NCBI RefSeq assembly: GCF_004769525.1
Contig: NZ_RQFT01000016.1
Location: 1-14,642 of the forward strand
Direction of reading: 5' to 3'
Length of the DNA stretch: 14,642 bases
Source: Leptospira bouyouniensis
GTDB taxonomy: Bacteria > Spirochaetota > Leptospiria > Leptospirales > Leptospiraceae
This document shows positions 6,472-13,469 of this stretch, piece after piece. The position numbers and the translations under genes are program-made. The notes beneath the pieces are model-generated. The model did no database searches, was not told the DNA's origin, and saw only the letters and a program-made list of their open reading frames with translations. The stretch's first letter is position 1. Each line of letters opens with the position of its first letter.

Positions 6472-8209
6472 ATTAATAAAACTATTTAGCGATCCTGAAA
6501 TATTTAATCCGATCATTTTCAAGTCTGGATTGAACTTGATTCTCGGGGAAAAGTCAGAAAGCAGCAATAAAACAAATGGAGTTGGAAAATCTATCTCGAT
6601 AGAATTTTTAAACTACTGCCTATTAAAAAAGGCAAGTGATAGCAGGGTATTAAACATACCTACCGAACTAATTGATCCATCTACGAATATTAAATTAGAA
6701 CTGTATATTCATAGTCATCACTTAACAATAATTCGAAATATTGGAGATCCTGATAAAGTAGCGATATTGATAAATGATTTAGAGAAGACATTCGATAGTT
6801 TAGAAGATGCATCTGAATATCTTGGAAATCTGTATTTTGAAGGATTTCTAGACTACAAGGTCAAGATTAGTTTAAGAAATCTTTTAGCTCCAATTATTCG
6901 AGATGAAAAATCCGAATTTAAAGATATAATAAAATGTTACGATACTGATAAGAATATTCCAAGAGATTACAAACCACATTTATTCTTTTTAGGATTGAAT
7001 TTAGATCTATATTCAGAAATTCGAAAAATAATTGACTCACTTGAAAAGAAAACAAAATACGCATCTGAAACCAAAAAACTTTTAACCAATAATCAACAAA
7101 TTAAAATTAGCGAAGCAAAGGCAAGGTTAAATGAATTAGACCATGAAGTAGCATCAATAAACAATTCAATTGAAAAATTGAGAAACAAAGATTCATACGA
7201 TTTAATTCAAACAGAAATTATCGCACTTGAAACTAAGGTTTCCGAACTGAGAACAATACAGAAAGCAACTCAATTTGAAATTAAGCAAATTGAATCATTG
7301 CCAATTCCGGAAGATATAAGCGAACAAGAAATCAAGATTTTATTTAATAATTTCAAAGAAGGACTAGGAGATATTGTTTCCAAATCAATTGAAGAAGTTA
7401 AAGTTTTTAAGAATAAGATAGATGGTTTTAGAAATTATTTGGTTGGTGAGCGTCTAGCAATTCTTAAAGAAGGGCTATTTACTTTGAATTCAGAGCTAAG
7501 AGTTCTAGATGAAAGCTACACTGAAAAGCTTTCCTTGATCGAAAAAGGAGAACTATTAAAAGACTTAAAAACTTCTTTAAATATTTTTAATAATAAAAAT
7601 GAAGAACTTAATAATTTAAAAGCTTTGATTAATCGATTCGATATAGCCGAAAACGAGAAAGAAGAGTTAAAGATACTAAAAAATAATAAATTACATGAAT
7701 TTCGAGATAAAATCCTGGAAAAGCAAGAAGTTATAAAGAGTTTTGAGCAAACAATCTTACTAGTTCACGAGAGAATAATGGACAATCGAAAGGCCCATTT
7801 TGAAATACAGACCGTTAATAAAGCAAATGTCAAAGATTTTTTGTATTTTGATCTTAGAACCGATGATGATGGAAGCCATAGTACGGATCGAGTCAAAGTT
7901 CTTATTTATGATATTGCATTACTATTTAATGAACAAACATCAAAACGACACCCTAAATTTTTGGTTCATGACAATATATTTGATATAGATCAAGATTCTC
8001 TTGAAAAAAGTTTAATTTTTCTGCATAATCAAGAAAAAAATAATTTAAATGATTTTCAATACATACTAACATTAAATAGAGACATACTAGAAGCGATCGA
8101 ACAAACAAATAAACTAGGTTTTAATATCGAAAACTATAAAAGAGCCTCTTATACGAAAGAAAATCGATTTCTTAAGAAAAAGTATACTGAGGTAAAAAGA
8201 CGTAAATGA
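6464..8209 (+). CDS. ABC-3C system ATPase, DUF2326 / SMC-like
   Basis: The 581-aa product is an ABC ATPase with the head split by a coiled coil. The Walker A region is at residues 28-43 (G-E-K..., with N-G-V-G-K-S at 38-43), carrying the long insertion between the first Gly and the G-K-S that is seen in DUF2326 proteins. A long heptad region, about 180-430, is rich in Glu, Lys, Leu and Asn. The C-terminal part has D-D-D-G-S-H-S at 467-473 (signature-like) and F-L-V-H-D-N, with Asp503 at the Walker B/D-loop position. It resembles Rad50/SMC and should sense invader nucleoprotein or DNA structures and trigger the SMEK effector. It overlaps the middle component by 8 bp. It is the last gene of C7. 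Confidence 0.85.
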   Translation: MIKLIKLFSDPEIFNPIIFKSGLNLILGEKSESSNKTNGVGKSISIEFLNYCLLKKASDSRVLNIPTELIDPSTNIKLELYIHSHHLTIIRNIGDPDKVAILINDLEKTFDSLEDASEYLGNLYFEGFLDYKVKISLRNLLAPIIRDEKSEFKDIIKCYDTDKNIPRDYKPHLFFLGLNLDLYSEIRKIIDSLEKKTKYASETKKLLTNNQQIKISEAKARLNELDHEVASINNSIEKLRNKDSYDLIQTEIIALETKVSELRTIQKATQFEIKQIESLPIPEDISEQEIKILFNNFKEGLGDIVSKSIEEVKVFKNKIDGFRNYLVGERLAILKEGLFTLNSELRVLDESYTEKLSLIEKGELLKDLKTSLNIFNNKNEELNNLKALINRFDIAENEKEELKILKNNKLHEFRDKILEKQEVIKSFEQTILLVHERIMDNRKAHFEIQTVNKANVKDFLYFDLRTDDDGSHSTDRVKVLIYDIALLFNEQTSKRHPKFLVHDNIFDIDQDSLEKSLIFLHNQEKNNLNDFQYILTLNRDILEAIEQTNKLGFNIENYKRASYTKENRFLKKKYTEVKRRK

Positions 8210-8572
8210 GCTCAAATCCTATATATATTTATTCTCGGATACGGCTAGATTACATCCACACGTATGTTTTGCAGACGGATTCTATATACTTCATTAATAC
8301 TTCTCAGCAATTTCTGTTCGGACTCTCGTTATCGATTTAAAAACCTAGCCTGTTGTAAGTAAATTAAAAAGAAAAAACCCTACTAGGAAAAATATGGATT
8401 AATGCGAATATGAAGTTCGTGTAAGTATATTACTGAATATAAAAGTTGAAGCAAGTGATTTAACAAGTGACCAGATAGTTTTCTATCAGAGTTTAATACA
8501 CAATTTTACTGGTAATACTTATCCGGCTCCGCCCTCCGTGGCTTCGCTCGGTTTATTTAGACGCGGCACAGC
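8210..8572. other. Non-coding tail of C7 with possible gene remnant
   Basis: This is a 363-bp stretch without a supportable gene, the longest untranslated part of the array. From 8403 to about 8531 one forward frame is open directly after a TAA and reads like protein (…YEVRVSILLN…, then VFYQSLIHNF), but lacks any start codon; it may be the end of a decayed fourth gene. A GC-rich patch at 8522-8550 precedes the 3' arm. Confidence 0.4.
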
Positions 8573-8736
8573 AGATAACAACGACTTACCGCTGCGCTTC
8601 GGGACTGACGCCCTCGCTAGGGCTACGCCACATTCCTCTCCGTCACGCTTCTTGCGTTGCAAGAAGCCGCGCCGACGCTAACGCCTTCTCCGAAGGCTCA
8701 GCTACGAGGAACGTCGGTAAGTCTAATTCGTTATAC
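8573..8736 (+). repeat. attC7
   Basis: R'' AGATAAC is at 8573-8579 and R' GTTATAC at 8730-8736. A third subtype: the right side CTACGAGGAACGTCGG pairs with CACATTCCTC, the middle hairpin is CTTCTTGC-GTT-GCAAGAAG (perfect 8-bp stem), and the last hairpin is GCCTTC/GAAGGC in place of GTCCC/GGGAC. The bases before R' are TAATTC rather than TAGTTC. Length is 164 bp. Confidence 0.85.
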
Positions 8737-9806
8737 GCAATTTTAATAAAATTTATGAAAAAAAGAAAAATATTAACTCTAATTATATTAGCAATCTCAA
8801 GCCTCAGTATTAATTCGGAAGAAGTTGAAAATAATGCCAAAGAAAGAAGAGCAAACCAAATTTATATCAGAAGAAATAACGGATATGCTGCACCGAATGA
8901 ATTTAATATGTATAACAGTCTTTTTCCGATATCCTTCGCATATGAAATACCTTCTATCCAATATAACACGTTCGGATTTGTTAGATTTATAGGTGATTCT
9001 AAGTTTAGTATTGAAGGAAACTTTTTTGAGTATAAAAAGACCAATTCCTCTTTTGATAGAATAAATCCTTATACAGATCAAATTAGCAGAGGAAATCTTG
9101 GTACTTATTATAGATCAGAACAGAACTTATTCTTAAATTACCATCTTATTGAAAATAGAATAATTTTTAACCTCGGAATACAAAGACTACAAAGTGATTT
9201 GAGCGATGGGAGATTTGCATTTTATAACTATAATTTTTCCCAAAATTTAAATGGATTAACGGCTGGACTGCTACTTGAATCTCCAAGATTCTATGGCCTC
9301 TATATATCAGCAGGTTACAGATATTCTATCCTAAGTGGTTTTACCGAAATTAACCACTCAATTGTTACTTCAGCTAGAAATTTTGAATTTGCCCATATTA
9401 AAGACAATCCATTCACTAAATACTATGCTACAGAAACAAAACTTTTAATTGGTTACGAATTAACTGACTCCATCCTATTATCTTTAGGTTTTATTGATCA
9501 ATCTGCAAAAGTTGTTCAAAATAGAAGTCAAATCATCACTAGTGATTCTTTTTCTACGATTTTAATTAGATCAAATATTGAATATACTGCTAAGTATGAA
9601 TATTTCGGTTCCACCTTCGCATCTATTACTTATAAATATTAAAACTGCGTATAACAGCGTGGAAACGCTGCGCTTCGGCACTTGCGGCCTCGCTTGGCCT
9701 GCGGCACATTTCTCTCCGTCACGCTTCTCGCTACGCAAGAAGACGTGCCGACGCTAACGCCTCCTTCAGAGGCTCAGCTACGAGAAACGTCGTCTCCACT
9801 AGTTCG
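8731..9806 (+). mobile_element. Cassette C8 (outer-membrane barrel + attC8)
   Basis: The 5' arm 8730-8748 pairs with the 3' arm 9637-9655 over 19 positions, apart from A8740 opposite C9645. The gene starts 7 nt after the 5' arm and its stop codon lies inside the 3' arm, so the cassette is almost pure coding sequence. Confidence 0.8.
8755..9642 (+). CDS. Putative outer-membrane beta-barrel protein
   Basis: The 295-aa product begins with a Sec signal peptide (Lys-rich start, hydrophobic about 6-19, cleavage near residue 21) followed by a charged linker. From about residue 50 the sequence shows alternating hydrophobic/polar strands rich in Tyr, Phe, Asn and Ser, with repeated turn-type segments, and it ends in the aromatic strand A-S-I-T-Y-K-Y, as expected for insertion by the Bam machinery. 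The family is not recognised; the style is that of Leptospira outer-membrane proteins. There is no Shine-Dalgarno sequence: only 7 nt separate the cassette arm from the ATG. It resembles the C11 product in architecture but not visibly in sequence. The function is unknown; pore, adhesin or receptor are all possible. Confidence 0.7.
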   Translation: MKKRKILTLIILAISSLSINSEEVENNAKERRANQIYIRRNNGYAAPNEFNMYNSLFPISFAYEIPSIQYNTFGFVRFIGDSKFSIEGNFFEYKKTNSSFDRINPYTDQISRGNLGTYYRSEQNLFLNYHLIENRIIFNLGIQRLQSDLSDGRFAFYNYNFSQNLNGLTAGLLLESPRFYGLYISAGYRYSILSGFTEINHSIVTSARNFEFAHIKDNPFTKYYATETKLLIGYELTDSILLSLGFIDQSAKVVQNRSQIITSDSFSTILIRSNIEYTAKYEYFGSTFASITYKY

Positions 9807-9812
9807 TTATAC
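9649..9812 (+). repeat. attC8
   Basis: R'' GTATAAC is at 9649-9655 and R' GTTATAC at 9806-9812, here fully complementary. The L stem is strongly divergent yet paired (GTGGAAACG left, CGTCTCCAC right, one A/C mismatch). Same subtype as attC7, with a GCCTCCTTCAGAGGC hairpin. Length is 164 bp. Confidence 0.8.
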
Positions 9813-11036
9813 GACAGTTTTAAAAAACTATATGAAAGATTACATTTTATATTATTTAGGCGCAGGATCTAGTGCAAATTCAATACCAGTGGTAGGTGCT
9901 CTATCAAATAGAATGTCTGCTTTTAAAGGCTATTTGATTAATTCTGTTAATTTAGAAAATCAAACTTTTCCTAAAGATAGTGGAATAGAAAGAACATTAA
10001 TAGAAATTAGAGATGAATTTCTAAATAACATTGATTGGCTAATTGAGATGTCAGGAAGAAATTCCATAGACACGTTCGCTCGAAAGTTATGGGATGCAAA
10101 CAAATTAAAGGAATTAAGAATATTGAAAGCTACATTAGCTTGTTATATTCTACTAGAACAAACAATATCAGATACTCAATATTCTTCTCTTGATCATAGA
10201 TACGAACACTGGCTCACAAAAATTACCGAACGCGATAGAGAGGAAGGAATACCATTCTTAAAAAGGAATTTCAAGGTTATAAGCTGGAATTATGACATTC
10301 AAATTGAAAAAGCCTTAGAATCAATTAGCCAAATTGATTTAAATGTCCCAGTTTTCGAAAAATGGGGTATCTACCCAAAAACAGGCAGATATGACTCGAA
10401 TTCATTAAATTCTGAAAATACTTCGATTATTAAATTAAACGGTTCCGCAGGTCTTCTAATTTCAACAGGGGAAGTCTACTCGTTACTTACTAATACCTTT
10501 AAAACATTCGATAAAAATAGTGTAATCAATGGTCTATCTGTTTACTATCAATATAGTTACAATACGAAGTCGACTCAACCTATTTTCACATTCGCTTGGG
10601 AGAAAAATGCAATGGCGGAAAATGGAGTTATAATCGCAAAAGAATTTGCCAAAAATGCAAAGGAACTATTTATTATTGGATATTCTTTCCCAGATTATAA
10701 CAAGGATATTGATATAGAAATAATTAGTGAAATGGATAATTTAAAAAAAATTACACTTCAAATAAAAAATGATGTTCTTGAACATGTACAAGACATATTC
10801 AAGTCATTGAAACCAACAGTAGAAATAAAAATTGATACTGAAATTACCCAATTCAAAGTTCCATATCTTTAAAACCGTCGTATAACAGCGACTTACCGCT
10901 ACGCTTCGGCACAAGGCCTCGCTCGGGCTACGCCAAATTCCCCTTCTGGCATTCGCCTTGCGTTCGCAAGCTACATGCCAGTCCCTAACGTCCCTTCCGG
11001 GACTCAGGGTCGGGGAACTTCGGTAAGTCTAGTTCG
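9807..11036 (+). mobile_element. Cassette C9 (SIR2-like gene + attC9)
   Basis: The 5' arm 9806-9824 pairs with the 3' arm 10868-10886 over 19 positions, apart from A9816 opposite C10876. The gene's stop codon falls within the 3' arm and its ATG is 8 nt after the 5' arm. Confidence 0.8.
9832..10872 (+). CDS. SIR2-like protein, candidate antiphage NADase
   Basis: The 346-aa product has SIR2-family motifs in order: G-A-G-S-S (10-14) then S-I-P-V-V-G, the NAD-binding start; S-W-N-Y-D at 151-155, with the usual Asn153; K-L-N-G-S at 201-205; and I-I-G-Y-S-F-P at 281-287. Bacterial stand-alone SIR2-like proteins of this type deplete NAD during phage infection (as ThsA, DSR1/2). The usual K-L-H-G histidine is Asn203 here, so NADase activity is uncertain. 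No further domain follows; about 60 residues after the last motif close the fold. The frame is open back to 9682, but only through attC8; the ATG at 9832 starts right before the Rossmann strand. No Shine-Dalgarno sequence is seen. Confidence 0.75.
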   Translation: MKDYILYYLGAGSSANSIPVVGALSNRMSAFKGYLINSVNLENQTFPKDSGIERTLIEIRDEFLNNIDWLIEMSGRNSIDTFARKLWDANKLKELRILKATLACYILLEQTISDTQYSSLDHRYEHWLTKITERDREEGIPFLKRNFKVISWNYDIQIEKALESISQIDLNVPVFEKWGIYPKTGRYDSNSLNSENTSIIKLNGSAGLLISTGEVYSLLTNTFKTFDKNSVINGLSVYYQYSYNTKSTQPIFTFAWEKNAMAENGVIIAKEFAKNAKELFIIGYSFPDYNKDIDIEIISEMDNLKKITLQIKNDVLEHVQDIFKSLKPTVEIKIDTEITQFKVPYL

Positions 11037-11042
11037 TTATGC
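10880..11042 (+). repeat. attC9
   Basis: R'' GTATAAC is at 10880-10886 and R' GTTATGC at 11036-11042. GGGGAACTTCGG subtype, with a GTCCC-TTCC-GGGAC hairpin and a CTTGCG/CGCAAG stem as in attC1. Length is 163 bp. Confidence 0.85.
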
Positions 11043-11087
11043 GAAATGTTTTAAAAAAATTTTGGAAAAAAAGATTAAATCAAAATC

Positions 11088-11675
11088 ATGAAATTGAAAT
11101 TGCCGATTTATATAATTCTTATTTGTAGTTTATTTATTTTAAGTGAATGTATAATTATACGAAATAATAAGATAAATGAACCAAGCTTAAAAAACCTTAT
11201 AGATTCCAATAAAATAGGTATTACTTTAACTTTAAATGGATGTTTTCCCGATGATTTAACTCCGTGCAACTATTCAACAAAAAATTATGCTCTTTTAATT
11301 AAACATTTGATTAAATCTAGTATGATTTCTGATATTAACGGTAGCTCAAAGGATTTGAAAAAATCAGATTATATTATTGATTTTTACTGGAAAGAAAATA
11401 TCCGGAGTTTTCATGATATCTTAACTGAAATGGTATCTGTTTTTTCAATAGGACTAATACCGACATATAGAAATTATAAAATAACCTTAGTTGCCATCAT
11501 AAAAAGTAATACTGGTAGAATTTTAAAAACTATCGAGTTTTCAGAATCTTTTCTAGAAGTTCGACATCTATTTCTGGCATACAAATGGTGGTTTAACAAT
11601 GAAGATAAAAACGAAACAATAAAATCTAATATGATTGATTTACTTTTACAAGATATTGCAGAAGTTAACGAATAA
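11088..11675 (+). CDS. Putative lipoprotein, paralogue 1 of tandem pair
   Basis: The 195-aa product has a hydrophobic signal (about 6-18) and a lipobox-like L18-S-E-Cys21, followed by I-I-I-R-N-N. Glu before the Cys is unusual for most bacteria, but the same Cys context recurs in the next gene, which supports lipidation. The mature part shares blocks with it: G-C-F-P-D-D-L at 51-57, C-x-Y-x-x-x-N-Y near 60, S-S-M-I-S-D-I-N-G near 77-85, S-D-Y-I-I-D-F-Y-W-K, and G-L-I-P-T-Y. The extra cysteines at 52 and 60 are conserved in the paralogue and may form a disulphide in the periplasm. The family is unknown to me. There is no strong Shine-Dalgarno sequence, only an A/G-rich stretch before the ATG. 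Confidence 0.75.
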   Translation: MKLKLPIYIILICSLFILSECIIIRNNKINEPSLKNLIDSNKIGITLTLNGCFPDDLTPCNYSTKNYALLIKHLIKSSMISDINGSSKDLKKSDYIIDFYWKENIRSFHDILTEMVSVFSIGLIPTYRNYKITLVAIIKSNTGRILKTIEFSESFLEVRHLFLAYKWWFNNEDKNETIKSNMIDLLLQDIAEVNE

Positions 11676-11699
11676 ATATAATAAAGTTGGTTAATAAAA

Positions 11700-12266
11700 T
11701 TGAAAAAAATCTATAAATTCTATTTTTTCTTATATTTAATATTTATTACAAACTGTCTAGTTTTACGAAATAATGAAACTCAGTCAATATCACAAAAATC
11801 AAATTTAAAGAAACTTAATCTTACTATTTTGATGCAAGGTTGCTATCCCGAAGATCTTATAAATTGCAAGTATTTAAGAGAAAATTATGAACTCCTCAAT
11901 ATCATATTTGCAAAATCAAACATGATTTCACAAATCAACGGAGACGCAAATAATTTGAAAAGTTCGGATTTTGTAATCGATCTGTATTGGAAAGATAAAG
12001 AGAGTCCCCATTACTTCGCTACTGTATCTATTTCCGTAATTTCACTTTTATTTATACCTACTTATAACAATGAGAATATTCATTTAACTGCCATTGTTAA
12101 AAAAAACAACGGTGAAATTGTTAAAACCTTTGAATACAACGAAACTTATTTAACGATCCGACAAACGATCTTAATTTTAGCTTTACCATTTCAAGATTTA
12201 AATGACAAAGAAATAATAAAAGAAAATATACTGAAATCTCTTTTAAATGATTTATTAAAACTATAA
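11700..12266 (+). CDS. Putative lipoprotein, paralogue 2 of tandem pair
   Basis: The 188-aa product starts with TTG at 11700 (no closer in-frame ATG). It has a signal (about 3-17) and a lipobox-like I16-T-N-Cys19 followed by L-V-L-R-N-N, the same post-Cys pattern as its neighbour. The shared blocks are G-C-Y-P-E-D-L, C-K-Y-x-x-x-N-Y, S-N-M-I-S-Q-I-N-G-D, S-D-F-V-I-D-L-Y-W-K and I-P-T-Y, in the same order and spacing. By eye similarity is moderate and spread over the whole length, so this is an old tandem duplication, or two members of a family acquired together. A 24-nt gap separates the genes, so co-transcription is expected. Cellular role unknown. Confidence 0.72.
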   Translation: MKKIYKFYFFLYLIFITNCLVLRNNETQSISQKSNLKKLNLTILMQGCYPEDLINCKYLRENYELLNIIFAKSNMISQINGDANNLKSSDFVIDLYWKDKESPHYFATVSISVISLLFIPTYNNENIHLTAIVKKNNGEIVKTFEYNETYLTIRQTILILALPFQDLNDKEIIKENILKSLLNDLLKL

Positions 12267-12285
12267 ACTTAAAAAAAAACACTTC

Positions 12286-12450
12286 GCATAACAGCGACTT
12301 ACCGCTACGCTTCGGGACTTCGCCCTCGCTCGGGCTGCGCCAAATTCCCCTTCTGGCATTCGCCTTGCTTACGCAAGCTACATGCCAGTCCCTAACGTCC
12401 CGTTCCGGGACTCAGGGTCGGGAAACTTCGGTAAGTCTAGTTCGTTATGC
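12286..12450 (+). repeat. attC10
   Basis: R'' GCATAAC is at 12286-12292 and R' GTTATGC at 12444-12450, fully complementary. GGGGAACTTCGG subtype (GGGAAACTTCGG here), with a GTCCC-GTTCC-GGGAC hairpin and CTTGC-TTAC-GCAAG. Length is 165 bp. Confidence 0.85.
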
Positions 12451-13440
12451 GTAATCCTGCAAAAAATTTTAATAAAGGAAAAAATGAATAAAAAATTTTT
12501 AATTCTACTAGTTTCAACTATCATCCCTTTCTCAGGAATTGTTGGAGATACAAATAGATACGGACTATTTCTTGAGGCGATCTACGGAAAGCCGATTTCC
12601 TTTCCACACACTAACCCAAATAACGTTTCTGGTGAGCTTTATTCCAATAGAAAAGGGACTGTAGACACCTTGGGCTATTTTGTTAGAACTTATGGTACTG
12701 AAAATGAATATTTATACAGTACTTATGCTTTTAGAAATGCTGAAAAACCTAAATTATCTGGTGAAAATTATTCAATTCTATTTGAATATGTCTTTAAATC
12801 TAATTTCGGATTGGGATTTAGTTTAAATCAAAATAAATACAATTTAGAAAATCTTTCTATTGATAAATTTGAAGGAAATTTAATTTTAAATGTACTCAGT
12901 AACTTGTATCCAGAACGAGCTTTATCCATTCAAGATAGAACTAATTTAGAAATTCTTTCTCCTTACCTACAAATTGACATTCGAAATTTCCTGATTCTAA
13001 ATACTGCTTCAATTAATGTTTCTTATCATTTTCTAAAATCATCAAATTTTGACCCATATGTTAGAATTCATGGAGGATATGGAAATAAATCTAATTCTCA
13101 ACCTACTATTCTACAATATGGTATTTCAATAGGTTCCAGATATTTTCTATCTGACAATTTCTATATTTTGAGCGATCTACAATTCAACAAGTCGGATGCA
13201 GTTTATAATGCAAACAGTTTCTTTGGGAGCGGCGGTGGCCAAACTATCAGATGGTCAATTAATGAAGTCAATATCCGTTTTGGAACTGGACTTAATGTAT
13301 GGTAGCAGGACTACGCATAACAGCGACTTACCGCTTCGCTTCGGCACTTGCGACCTCGCTCGGCCTAAAGGCACATTCCGTGTGCCGCTAACGCCTCCTC
13401 CGGAGGCTCAGCTACACGAAACGTCGGTAAGCCTAGTTCG
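12445..13440 (+). mobile_element. Cassette C11 (outer-membrane barrel + short attC11)
   Basis: The 5' arm 12444-12460 pairs with the 3' arm 13305-13321 over 17 positions, apart from A12454 opposite C13311. The gene's last base is the first base of the 3' arm. Confidence 0.8.
12484..13305 (+). CDS. Putative outer-membrane beta-barrel protein
   Basis: The 273-aa product has a signal peptide (M-N-K-K then hydrophobic about 5-18, cleavage near Val20-Gly21). The mature chain shows repeated amphipathic strands rich in Tyr, Asn, Phe and Gly, for example around 90-105, 155-185 and 205-235, and it ends with an aromatic strand, F-G-T-G-L-N-V-W. This is typical of OMP_b-brl-like barrels with about 8-12 strands. 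An AAAGGAAAAA ribosome site is directly before the ATG at 12484. The frame runs back to 12382, but that part is attC10. The Gly-rich loop near residue 245 (S-G-G-G-Q) may be exposed. No specific family is recognised; the substrate or partner is unknown. Confidence 0.72.
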   Translation: MNKKFLILLVSTIIPFSGIVGDTNRYGLFLEAIYGKPISFPHTNPNNVSGELYSNRKGTVDTLGYFVRTYGTENEYLYSTYAFRNAEKPKLSGENYSILFEYVFKSNFGLGFSLNQNKYNLENLSIDKFEGNLILNVLSNLYPERALSIQDRTNLEILSPYLQIDIRNFLILNTASINVSYHFLKSSNFDPYVRIHGGYGNKSNSQPTILQYGISIGSRYFLSDNFYILSDLQFNKSDAVYNANSFFGSGGGQTIRWSINEVNIRFGTGLNVW

Positions 13441-13446
13441 TTATGC
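13315..13446 (+). repeat. attC11 (short form)
   Basis: R'' GCATAAC is at 13315-13321 and R' GTTATGC at 13440-13446. At 132 bp it is about 30 bp shorter than the others: the middle arm with the CTTGC/GCAAG stem is missing and replaced by GCACATTCCGTGTGC. The last hairpin GCCTCCTCCGGAGGC and the outer stems are kept. Subtype as attC7 and attC8. Confidence 0.82.
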
Positions 13447-13469
13447 GTCATGATTAGAATGGATATAAT

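Larger units (their letters stand above)
5206..8730 (+). mobile_element. Cassette C7, 3.5-kb cassette with ABC-3C operon
   Basis: The unit starts with the unique core GTTATCT and ends with the matching AGATAAC more than 3.3 kb away. The 5' arm 5205-5221 pairs with the 3' arm 8563-8579 apart from positions 10 and 11 (A5215 opposite C8569). No attC lies in between, so the three genes form one mobile unit of unusual size. Confidence 0.8.
11037..12444 (+). mobile_element. Cassette C10 (two paralogous lipoproteins + attC10)
   Basis: The 5' arm 11036-11052 pairs with the 3' arm 12276-12292 over 17 positions, apart from A11046 opposite C12282. Two related genes lie in tandem with no attC between them. 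Confidence 0.8.

Noticed and set aside
7800..7988. Forward frame within the ABC-3C ATPase
   Set aside because: It lies entirely inside the DUF2326 gene in another frame, with no start signal.
8264..8362. 32-codon forward frame after the ATPase
   Set aside because: It has no ribosome site, odd Cys/Arg/Ser content and no recognisable feature; chance is likely.
8797..9081. Two minus-strand frames antisense to the C8 barrel gene
   Set aside because: They are antisense shadows; the + frame has a signal peptide and barrel strands.
9682..9831. N-terminal extension of the SIR2-like gene
   Set aside because: It lies in attC8; the Rossmann strand begins immediately after the ATG at 9832.
12382..12483. 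N-terminal extension of the C11 barrel gene
   Set aside because: It is attC10 sequence and would put about 34 residues before a clear signal peptide; the ATG at 12484 has its own AAAGGA site.
13196..13453. Forward frame overlapping the C11 gene end and attC11
   Set aside because: It is a shadow of the barrel gene in another frame continuing into the repeat, with no ribosome site.
13464..13469. TATAAT before the C12 gene as a promoter
   Set aside because: It touches the ATG, and the -35 position would fall in attC11 R' (TTATGC); more likely AT-rich coincidence.
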